NCBI GenBank assembly: GCA_002336915.1
Contig: DDET01000064.1
Coordinates: forward strand, 1 to 41,310
Direction: 5' to 3'
Origin: Bacteroidetes bacterium UBA1947
GTDB lineage: Bacteria > Bacteroidota > Bacteroidia > Chitinophagales > Chitinophagaceae
Length of the DNA stretch: 41,310 bases
Positions 33,328 through 39,421 of the stretch are shown piece after piece (position 1 is the stretch's first letter; each line of letters begins with the position of its first letter). The notes under the pieces were generated by a model, which had not been told where the DNA came from, ran no database searches, and worked only from the letters and a program-made list of their open reading frames with translations. A program made the position numbers and the translations under genes.

Positions 33328-34083
33328 ATGAACGATGTAAACCAATCCCTCCATCTTACCTTAGTTATACCTTGCTACAACGAGTCGGAGCGGATAGGCA
33401 TAATGTATGATGGCATTGATTCCTTTGTGGGCATGTGGAAGGGGCAGCTGGAAGTGATCATTGTGAACGACGGCAGTACAGATAATACCTACGGCCTGAT
33501 GCAGGAGCACCCTGTATACAAGAAGTACAGCAACATAATAGCGCTGGAAACGCAGGAAAATACAGGCAAGGGCGGTGCATTAAGGAACGGTGTGCTGAAA
33601 GCCAAAGGCGACCTGATCCTGACACTGGATGCGGACATGGCCGCGCCACCATCGGAACTCATAAAATGGATGGATGCGCTGAACTGGAAGCCCGATGCCA
33701 ATACCATATACATAGGCTCGCGCGAGCACAAAGACTCTATAATAAAGAACGAAGGCAACAGGAAGATGGTAGGCAATATCTTCAACCTGATAGTGCGGGT
33801 GCTCACACCGCTGAAGATGCATGATACCCAATGCGGCTTTAAACTGTACCCCGCAGCGAAGGCAAAGAAATACTTTAAGAACCTGCAGACCTATGGCTGG
33901 GCGCATGACGTGGAGATACTGTACAAAGCACGCCTGGACAAGATGAACATCGTGGAGATGCCCCTGAAGTGGAACGCGGTGGAAGGCAGTAAGATAAGGG
34001 TCTTCAGGGACGGGATGAATATGCTTATAGAAACGCTGAGTATAGTAGCGAGTACAAAAAGGAATTTTTCAAAAGATAAATAA
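33328..34083 (+). CDS. GT2-family glycosyltransferase, dolichol-phosphate-glucose synthase-like
   Basis: A 251-residue cytoplasmic-face GT-A enzyme of family GT2, of the ALG5/DPM1 kind, which loads a sugar onto a polyprenyl phosphate. Landmarks are LVIPCYNESERI (about 12-23), EVIIVNDGSTDNT with the nucleotide-binding aspartate, LTLDADMA (metal-binding DxD-type), and MHDTQCGFKLYPA, typical of this group. No membrane segment is seen. Eight bases separate it from the integral membrane glycosyltransferase next to it, which is expected to use the product. Confidence 0.9.
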   Translation: MNDVNQSLHLTLVIPCYNESERIGIMYDGIDSFVGMWKGQLEVIIVNDGSTDNTYGLMQEHPVYKKYSNIIALETQENTGKGGALRNGVLKAKGDLILTLDADMAAPPSELIKWMDALNWKPDANTIYIGSREHKDSIIKNEGNRKMVGNIFNLIVRVLTPLKMHDTQCGFKLYPAAKAKKYFKNLQTYGWAHDVEILYKARLDKMNIVEMPLKWNAVEGSKIRVFRDGMNMLIETLSIVASTKRNFSKDK

Positions 34084-34091
34084 TCTTTATC

Positions 34092-36014
34092 GTGGACACT
34101 CAAACAAGCGGCAAGTTCAACTTCAGGATAGCCACATTGGTAAGCCTTGCCATCATGTGCATCGTCATGCTATGGGCCAGCAAAGATTTTGGCATCACCG
34201 GCGATGAGATGACACAGAATACCTACGGCGAAAAGGTGTATGACTACTACGCCAGCGGTGGTAAAGACAAATCTTGCATGGAGTATAAGAACCTGGCCTA
34301 CTACGGCGGCTTTTTCGACCTGATGTGTGTGACGGTGAACAAGATATTGCCCTTCGACGATTTTGACACAAGGCATTTTATTGTTGCGATATTCGGTTTC
34401 CTGCTTATAGTGGTTTCCTGCATGCTGGCTAAGGAGTATAAGGGCTGGGGCGCGGGCTTTTTAACAGCCTGGTTCCTGTTCCTGTCGCCGCGCTTCTTTG
34501 GCGAGAGCATGAATAACCCTAAGGATGTGCCCTTTGCACTGGGTATGATGATGGGTATCTATTTTATCTACCGTTTCATAAAAGCATTTCCGAAGCCTAC
34601 ATGGAAAGATACTTTGTGGCTGCTACTCTCCATTGGCCTCGCCATCAGTATAAGGATTGGGGGGTTGTTGCTGATACCATTCCTGGCAGTAGGTGTGGCT
34701 ATAGAATACTTCTTCAACTGGAGGAAAGAATATAAGCTTACAGGACCGGAGATACGCAAGTTTGCCATACGCTGCGTGATAGCATGTGCAGCCGGCTATG
34801 TTGTCGGTCTAATATTCTGGCCCTACGGACTTGAAGGCCCGCTGGACCATCCTTTCAAGGCGCTGGGCGAAATGTCAAGCTTCTCGCAGGGCATCCGCAT
34901 GCTGTTCAACGATGATAATTTCATGAGCTCGAATGTGCCCTGGTTTTACATACCCAAGTGGCTGTCCATCTCATCGCCTATTATCATACTGCTGGGTATA
35001 TATGCATCGCCGGTGCTGTTCTTTCTTAAGAAATATGAGTTCCGCAAACTGCTGTACCTGTTTTTCGTGGCGCTATTCCCGCTGGTATATGTGATCTACA
35101 AGAAGTCGCCACTGTACGATGGCTGGAGGCATATGTTCTTCATCTATCCTGCACTGGTGGTTATCAGCGTGCTTACTTTCCTCGCGTTTATGGAAATGAT
35201 CAAGAGCAAGTATGGTAAGTATGCATTAGCGGCAGTGATCACCATTGGCTTGATCTTACCTGCACGATGGAGCATTGCTAATCACCCGAACGAGATCGTG
35301 TACTTCAATGAGTTTGTAGGTGGTATCGATGGCGCTTATGGCTATTACGAAACAGATTATTATATGAACGGCCTGAAGCAGGCAATAAAGAAACTGGCCC
35401 GGGAAAAGGACCTGGCGAATGCAAAAGACACAGTGCTGATAGGCACCAACTGTATAGATCCATTGTGGCCTTATGTAAATGCAATAAACCCGAAGATAAA
35501 GTGCGTGTATGCGCGTTACAACCAGCGCTACGACAAGAAATGGGATTACGGCCTGTTCTACAGCAGGTTCATGCCTAAGGAGTTATTGCAGGGCGGCTAC
35601 TTCCCGCCTAAGGATGCATTTGATGTTATAAAGGCCGACCACACGCCGCTGTATGCCATAATGCAGTGGACGGACGCGGACAACAATGCGCACCTGGCAA
35701 GCCAGTATATGGCGAGCAAGGACTATGCCAACGCTGTGGTGTATTTTGAAAAAGCCATGGCACAAGACCCTGCGAACGAGACGATATATAATCCCTATGC
35801 TATAGCGCTGTACAGCACACAGAACCTGGACAATGTGAAGAAGGCGATAGGCGTGATAAATGCCGGTATAAAAATGAACCCTTCGGATATACAGGCCTAC
35901 CAGATAGCTGCGGCGCTGTACAATGCCGTAGGCGATAAAGAGCATGCCCAACAGGCTGAGGCCACCATGAATGAGCTGATACTGAAGGAGCAGGAGGGTA
36001 GTGCGGAAGAGTAA
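34092..36014 (+). CDS. Membrane GT39/ArnT-like glycosyltransferase with C-terminal TPR
   Basis: A 640-residue multi-pass membrane glycosyltransferase (GT-C fold). The first loop after membrane segment 1 carries the acidic motif GITGDEMTQN, the catalytic-type aspartate/glutamate pair of the GT39/ArnT group. About ten hydrophobic segments span residues 12-410. From about residue 540 a TPR-like region follows (YANAVVYFEKAMAQDPANE, DIQAYQIAAALYNAVGDKEH), an unusual addition to this enzyme class. The GTG start at 34092 lies 8 bases past the previous stop, so the two genes form an operon: a lipid-linked sugar donor maker and its user. The acceptor is unknown. Confidence 0.85.
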   Translation: MDTQTSGKFNFRIATLVSLAIMCIVMLWASKDFGITGDEMTQNTYGEKVYDYYASGGKDKSCMEYKNLAYYGGFFDLMCVTVNKILPFDDFDTRHFIVAIFGFLLIVVSCMLAKEYKGWGAGFLTAWFLFLSPRFFGESMNNPKDVPFALGMMMGIYFIYRFIKAFPKPTWKDTLWLLLSIGLAISIRIGGLLLIPFLAVGVAIEYFFNWRKEYKLTGPEIRKFAIRCVIACAAGYVVGLIFWPYGLEGPLDHPFKALGEMSSFSQGIRMLFNDDNFMSSNVPWFYIPKWLSISSPIIILLGIYASPVLFFLKKYEFRKLLYLFFVALFPLVYVIYKKSPLYDGWRHMFFIYPALVVISVLTFLAFMEMIKSKYGKYALAAVITIGLILPARWSIANHPNEIVYFNEFVGGIDGAYGYYETDYYMNGLKQAIKKLAREKDLANAKDTVLIGTNCIDPLWPYVNAINPKIKCVYARYNQRYDKKWDYGLFYSRFMPKELLQGGYFPPKDAFDVIKADHTPLYAIMQWTDADNNAHLASQYMASKDYANAVVYFEKAMAQDPANETIYNPYAIALYSTQNLDNVKKAIGVINAGIKMNPSDIQAYQIAAALYNAVGDKEHAQQAEATMNELILKEQEGSAEE

Positions 36015-36037
36015 ACAAGCCAAACAAGTAAGTATAT

Positions 36038-36075
36038 AAAAAAAGCTGTCCCGCATAAGCGGGACAGCTTTTTTT
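36038..36075. terminator. Rho-independent terminator, 17-bp perfect stem
   Basis: AAAAAAAGCTGTCCCGC and GCGGGACAGCTTTTTTT pair around ATAA. It ends the glycosyltransferase operon and can also stop the leftward gene ending at 36113. Confidence 0.95.
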
Positions 36076-36112
36076 ATAACCACACACACAATCAGGTCAA
36101 AATATGTTAAGC

Positions 36113-36319
36113 TCAGTTGCTGTAGCTGGTAGCGGGTTTTATTACCGCCTGCTTGCTCGCAGTGGTGGAGTAGCGCGATTTGTTTTCAGAATTAATGTTG
36201 CCGTTGCTCTCCGTACTTAGTAACAACACCAGGAGGATAATGATCGCATAAATGCCTATTAAAGTTGCGGTTAGCCGCCTGGAGGCAATATTAGGACGCT
36301 GGGGTAATTGATAAGCCAT
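36113..36319 (-). CDS. Small single-pass membrane protein (68 aa)
   Basis: A 68-residue protein with a basic N-terminus and one membrane segment (LTATLIGIYAIIILLVLLLS, about 16-36), followed by a polar Ser/Asn/Lys-rich tail. The family is not recognised. It has its own A-rich start region, and the convergent terminator at 36038-36075 would end it. Confidence 0.65.
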   Translation of the reverse strand: MAYQLPQRPNIASRRLTATLIGIYAIIILLVLLLSTESNGNINSENKSRYSTTASKQAVIKPATSYSN

Positions 36320-36462
36320 TTCTCTACGTTTTCAAAAAGGTTATATAAAAGGGCGATAAATGTCCGAACGCACAACATTTATCTATTTACATAGCCACAA
36401 ATACTAAGCCAAAAATGATTTTTATGGAAAAAATGTAAAAAAATACGGGTAAATTATTTCCC

Positions 36463-37389
36463 TTATTTGCTTATCCACTTTTCTATCTCCTCCTGGCTAA
36501 GGGTTACATAGTCGGCCTGGGCCACCACGGTGTCATTATCTATCCAGTCAATCACCGGCCAGCTATAGCCTACAAGGTCAAGGAAGGTCTGTTTTTCCAG
36601 CCTTGTGTAAGGGATATTTTGTGCCTGGGTCTTTTCGAAGAATGGCTTCAGGTTCTCATCGTCTCCGGCCAGCACCATGTAGAAGGGCAGGGCAGGGTTC
36701 TTTTCTTTCATCACATGCATTTTAAGTGCAGCCATCCGGCAGTGCGGGCAGCCGAGGCTGAAAAATGCTATTACATGTTTGCCTTTATATAAGTCGATAG
36801 TGGGCGCATCTGTTTTCCCCGCTGCGTAAAGCGAAGAGAGGTCGAGCTGGAAATGGCCCTTGGAAAGCCATTGGGGCTGCTGCGGCGGTATAGGGTAAAG
36901 AATAAAGGTAGTTGTGATGACAGCCAGGAATAATATCGTGTCTGTGAGCCATGACCATTTAAAATACAGGCCTTTATGAAAGCGCAGCAGTACCAATATC
37001 AACGCGATCATTACTACATTTTTGAGTAATGAGGAGGATGGGCTCATCCATATCTGGTCGCCAAAGCAGCCACAGTTAACATTATTGCCTGCCTTTGCCC
37101 ATAGGTAAACAAGATATATGCTGAATACAGCCAGCAATGCCAGCGCGGTTTTTAGTACCCATTTCCTGTAACCAAAAAAGTGCAATGCAATTAGCAGGCC
37201 CAGTGCGGCCTCAAGGCCAACGAAGATCCTGGCAAGCAATGCAGCGAGCAGCCAGGGCATATGTGTAAACTCGACTATGGTGTATTCAAAGCTCTGTATA
37301 GGTAATGTCTTTGTATATGCCGAATAAACAAAGGTGGCGCCCAGGGCAAGGGCAATAAGTATACAAACTGCACTGAGTAGTTTCTTCAT
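36463..37389 (-). CDS. MauE/DoxX-like membrane protein fused to thioredoxin-like domain
   Basis: A 308-residue redox membrane protein. Residues 1-165 have four to five membrane segments with the MauE/DoxX-type layout and a conserved NCGCFGD loop (about residue 107), which may hold the redox cysteines. Residues 190-308 resemble a thioredoxin fold with CPHC (FFSLGCPHCRMAAL) as active site. Such fusions are common in Bacteroidota and probably handle disulfide exchange across the inner membrane. An in-frame TTG at 37398 was not used because the ATG is 9 bases further on. A TATTTTTG -7 box lies at 37396-37403, only 6 bases upstream of the ATG. Confidence 0.82.
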   Translation of the reverse strand: MKKLLSAVCILIALALGATFVYSAYTKTLPIQSFEYTIVEFTHMPWLLAALLARIFVGLEAALGLLIALHFFGYRKWVLKTALALLAVFSIYLVYLWAKAGNNVNCGCFGDQIWMSPSSSLLKNVVMIALILVLLRFHKGLYFKWSWLTDTILFLAVITTTFILYPIPPQQPQWLSKGHFQLDLSSLYAAGKTDAPTIDLYKGKHVIAFFSLGCPHCRMAALKMHVMKEKNPALPFYMVLAGDDENLKPFFEKTQAQNIPYTRLEKQTFLDLVGYSWPVIDWIDNDTVVAQADYVTLSQEEIEKWISK

Positions 37390-37395
37390 AAGGGG

Positions 37396-37403
37396 CAAAA
37401 ATA
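37396..37403 (-). promoter_or_regulatory. -7 box adjacent to ATG (possible leaderless start)
   Basis: TATTTTTG on the minus strand, exact TAnnTTTG. It ends 6 bases before the ATG at 37389, so the RNA start would fall at or next to the start codon. Confidence 0.5.
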
Positions 37404-37480
37404 CTAATGGGTATTGATTAAAGACTGCGCAGGATCAAATATTATTATAGATGGGGTCCTTTAGACATCATGCGACGATA

Positions 37481-37505
37481 AAAAGGCATCAAACTGATGC
37501 CTTTT
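37481..37505. terminator. Terminator of Cys-rich lipoprotein gene 1
   Basis: AAAAGGCATCA / TGATGCCTTTT around AAC. It serves the leftward gene ending at 37528 and shares the GGCATC core with the two terminators to its right. Confidence 0.88.
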
Positions 37506-37527
37506 ATTATGTATAGTTAATATTTTA

Positions 37528-37743
37528 TTATTGTGCTGTGCAGGATGAATAAATGCTGCTATTAGTGGCCATATTATTGCAAACATTTTTAGCATCTTTC
37601 TTTGTTTGCTTAATAATCAGGGAGATATCCTCAGTACCACCCCCGGTCCTTTCCACGCAATGGCAAGTCCATGTCTTTACGCACGATGTAAGAGATAGGG
37701 TGCAGATCATCGCGAATAGCGCGGTTTTCGATAGTTTTTTCAT
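37528..37743 (-). CDS. Small Cys-rich lipoprotein, array member 1
   Basis: A 71-residue lipoprotein, member of a five-gene array. Signal MKKLSKTALFAMICTLSLTSC with the lipidated cysteine at 21, then VKTWTCHCVERTGGG, a KKDAK block and two further cysteines near the end. The common pattern of the array is S-C, K/T-x-[WY]-x-C-x-C, a DA block, C, C. The true start is the ATG at 37743; upstream codons are in the leader. Upstream -7 box TACTTTTG at 37771-37778. Closest relative is member 2. Function unknown. Confidence 0.78.
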   Translation of the reverse strand: MKKLSKTALFAMICTLSLTSCVKTWTCHCVERTGGGTEDISLIIKQTKKDAKNVCNNMATNSSIYSSCTAQ

Positions 37744-37801
37744 AAGTTGAATCTGTTTTTGAGTGAGTAACAAAAGTATATAATACTTTATAAAAAAGAA
37801 T

Positions 37802-37825
37802 AAGGGCATCTATGCAGATGCCCTT
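37802..37825. terminator. Terminator of Cys-rich lipoprotein gene 2
   Basis: AAGGGCATCT / AGATGCCCTT around ATGC, followed on the minus strand by TATTCTTTTTT. Confidence 0.85.
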
Positions 37826-37847
37826 CCAAACAAATATTATCTGCAAA

Positions 37848-38054
37848 CTATTGAGGAGTGCATGTTTCGCCTGAACCGGCTGCCAGGTTATTGCATATGG
37901 CCTTAGCATCCTTTTTAGTATACTTTAAAATTGTTGAGATGTCTTCAGTGTTTCCGGCAGTGTCAACGCAATGGCAGGTCCATGTTTTTTTGCAGGAAGT
38001 GAGTGAGAATGCACACAGGAGCATCACTATTGTGACTTTCGATAGCTTCTTCAT
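37848..38054 (-). CDS. Small Cys-rich lipoprotein, array member 2
   Basis: A 68-residue lipoprotein. Signal MKKLSKVTIVMLLCAFSLTSC, then KKTWTCHCVDTAGNTEDIST, a TKKDAKAICNN block and a final cysteine (GETCTPQ). Gene, leader and terminator are closely similar to those of member 1, so the pair is a recent duplication of about 320 bp. -7 box TATTTTTG at 38082-38089. Confidence 0.78.
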   Translation of the reverse strand: MKKLSKVTIVMLLCAFSLTSCKKTWTCHCVDTAGNTEDISTILKYTKKDAKAICNNLAAGSGETCTPQ

Positions 38055-38110
38055 AAGTTGAATATGTTTTTGGGTGAGCAGCAAAAATATTAAATTGTTT
38101 ATAAAAAAAG

Positions 38111-38145
38111 AAAAAAGGGCATCAAAAAATTTGATGCCCTTTTTT
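38111..38145. terminator. Terminator of Cys-rich lipoprotein gene 3
   Basis: AAAAAAGGGCATCAAA / TTTGATGCCCTTTTTT around AAA: a 16-bp perfect stem with A and T runs at the ends, so bidirectional. Confidence 0.93.
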
Positions 38146-38161
38146 CAATAGTCATTAAATA

Positions 38162-38371
38162 CTATTTAAGCGCGCAAGACCATGACTGACCGGCAACAGT
38201 GGATGTATAAGCAGTACATGCTGATTTTGCATCACTTTTCTTTGCATGAATAGTGTAAGTGTAAACACTTGCACCATTGTAACTACAATTACAAGTGTAG
38301 TCTTTCTTGCAAGAAGTCATTGTCAATGCACCGATTAAAGTGATAAGTGCGATTGGGGCGAATTTTTTCAT
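38162..38371 (-). CDS. Small Cys-rich lipoprotein, array member 3
   Basis: A 69-residue lipoprotein. Signal MKKFAPIALITLIGALTMTSC, then KKDYTCNCSYNGASVYTYTI, KKSDAKSAC, and QSWSC near the end. It has a complete promoter: TTTG at 38425-38428, 20-bp spacer and TATTTTTG at 38397-38404. Confidence 0.82.
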   Translation of the reverse strand: MKKFAPIALITLIGALTMTSCKKDYTCNCSYNGASVYTYTIHAKKSDAKSACTAYTSTVAGQSWSCALK

Positions 38372-38396
38372 AATTATTGTTTTTTTAATTTTGTGA

Positions 38397-38428
38397 CAAA
38401 AATAGTTTGTTTATCTAACACTTGCAAA
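38397..38428 (-). promoter_or_regulatory. Promoter of array member 3
   Basis: TTTG (38425-38428), 20 bp, TATTTTTG (38397-38404) on the minus strand, a good Bacteroidota promoter. The leader to the ATG at 38371 would be about 20 nt. Confidence 0.65.
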
Positions 38429-38552
38429 CAATTGAGAAATAATGCGTGTAAATGTTTTGATATAACAAAGATATAACGCCGGGATTGAATCGTAAATACC
38501 ACATTTGTGGTAATTTTTTGTACGTACCAGTACGGATAAGCCAGGCCAGGCA

Positions 38553-38583
38553 CAAAAAAGCTACTGCAATATAATGCAGTAGC
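38553..38583. terminator. Terminator of Cys-rich lipoprotein gene 4
   Basis: GCTACTGCA / TGCAGTAGC around ATATAA, followed on the minus strand by TTTTTTG. Unrelated in sequence to the GGCATC terminators of members 1-3. Confidence 0.88.
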
Positions 38584-38606
38584 CCTTAATTTTCGTTTTT
38601 CATTAT

Positions 38607-38819
38607 TTATTTTACTGCACAGCCCCATGTTTGGCCTGCAACACTTGTTGATTTAGTATTGCATTGATTAGTCGCATCCGACTTGCTCATCTTCCCAAGG
38701 TCCTGGTCATATACAACAACGCTATTGTAAGTGCATTGGCAATGATAGTCCTTCTTGCAGGAGCTAAAGGACAGTACGCCTATGCAGGCCGCGGCAAATA
38801 ATATGCTTATTTTTTTCAT
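38607..38819 (-). CDS. Small Cys-rich lipoprotein, array member 4
   Basis: A 70-residue lipoprotein. Signal MKKISILFAAACIGVLSFSSC, then KKDYHCQCTYNSVVVYDQDL, KSDATNQCNT and QTWGC near the end. The ends SVAGQTWGCAVK here and TVAGQSWSCALK in member 3 mark these two as a second close pair. The gene starts 22 bp after the end of member 5, so the two may be co-transcribed. Confidence 0.82.
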   Translation of the reverse strand: MKKISILFAAACIGVLSFSSCKKDYHCQCTYNSVVVYDQDLGKMSKSDATNQCNTKSTSVAGQTWGCAVK

Positions 38820-38841
38820 GCTATTTTTTGTTTTTTAAATA

Positions 38842-39069
38842 TTAAAGGTTACAATTGGTTGTACCTGGTGCTGATGCATTTCCGTCGTCTTCAAAGCGCT
38901 GACACGCCTGTTCGGCATCGTGAGGGCGCTGGTTGGGTAGGTCATGGTTCTTCGTAGTCTCCACACCGAGGACAGTAGTGGTACATTTGCAGATATAATC
39001 ATGTTTGCAAGATGTAAAGGAAAGGATGCTAATTAAAGCAAGGCTAGTAATGAATGTTATCTTTTTCAT
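38842..39069 (-). CDS. Small Cys-rich lipoprotein, array member 5
   Basis: A 75-residue lipoprotein, the most divergent of the array. Signal MKKITFITSLALISILSFTSC, then KHDYICKCTTTVLG, a DAEQACQ block and a final TNCN. The ATG at 39069 starts at the signal peptide; in-frame sequence further upstream to 39123 is not expected to be coding. It is head-to-head with rpoB. Confidence 0.78.
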   Translation of the reverse strand: MKKITFITSLALISILSFTSCKHDYICKCTTTVLGVETTKNHDLPNQRPHDAEQACQRFEDDGNASAPGTTNCNL

Positions 39070-39421
39070 TTTTTTAGTTTTTGTTGTTACACCGAATCGT
39101 ATAAACAAACCGTGCCAAGCCATTCATGGTAAATAGTAATAAATTATTATAGCAGTAGCTATACACGCATTATTTATTTATATCTATAAAAATATATTTT
39201 TCCACATTTTAGGTGAAATGCAGTCTTTTTGATAAAATTGGAATATTTTTTGCTTATTAAAGCCCCTTGCCTTATATTTGCAGTCCCTTTGCCGGGAGCT
39301 AGCTTGTGCACACAATAATTTTGACTGAGTTTTATTAGAATACAGATGTTTTCCTGTACTGAGAGGCTACGCCTTTTGGGATGGGGTTTTCTTGTTTTCA
39401 AAAAAGGAGTTTTTACATACT
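39070..39421. other. Intergenic region with rpoB promoter and leader
   Basis: No gene is supported. The left part (39124-39240) is A+T-rich. The rpoB promoter lies at 39249-39280. The leader (about 39285-39421) is about 135 nt and has a small hairpin TACAG-N8-CTGTA. No L10 leader or other known RNA was recognised. Confidence 0.55.
39249..39286 (+). promoter_or_regulatory. rpoB promoter
   Basis: TTTG (39249-39252), 20-bp spacer and TATATTTG (39273-39280), both exact matches to the Bacteroidota consensus, followed by CAGTCC as at ffh and rpsP. Confidence 0.8.

Noticed and set aside
39287..39421. rpoB leader as a known riboswitch or L10 leader
   Set aside because: Only a weak 5-bp hairpin is visible and no known conserved core was recognised.
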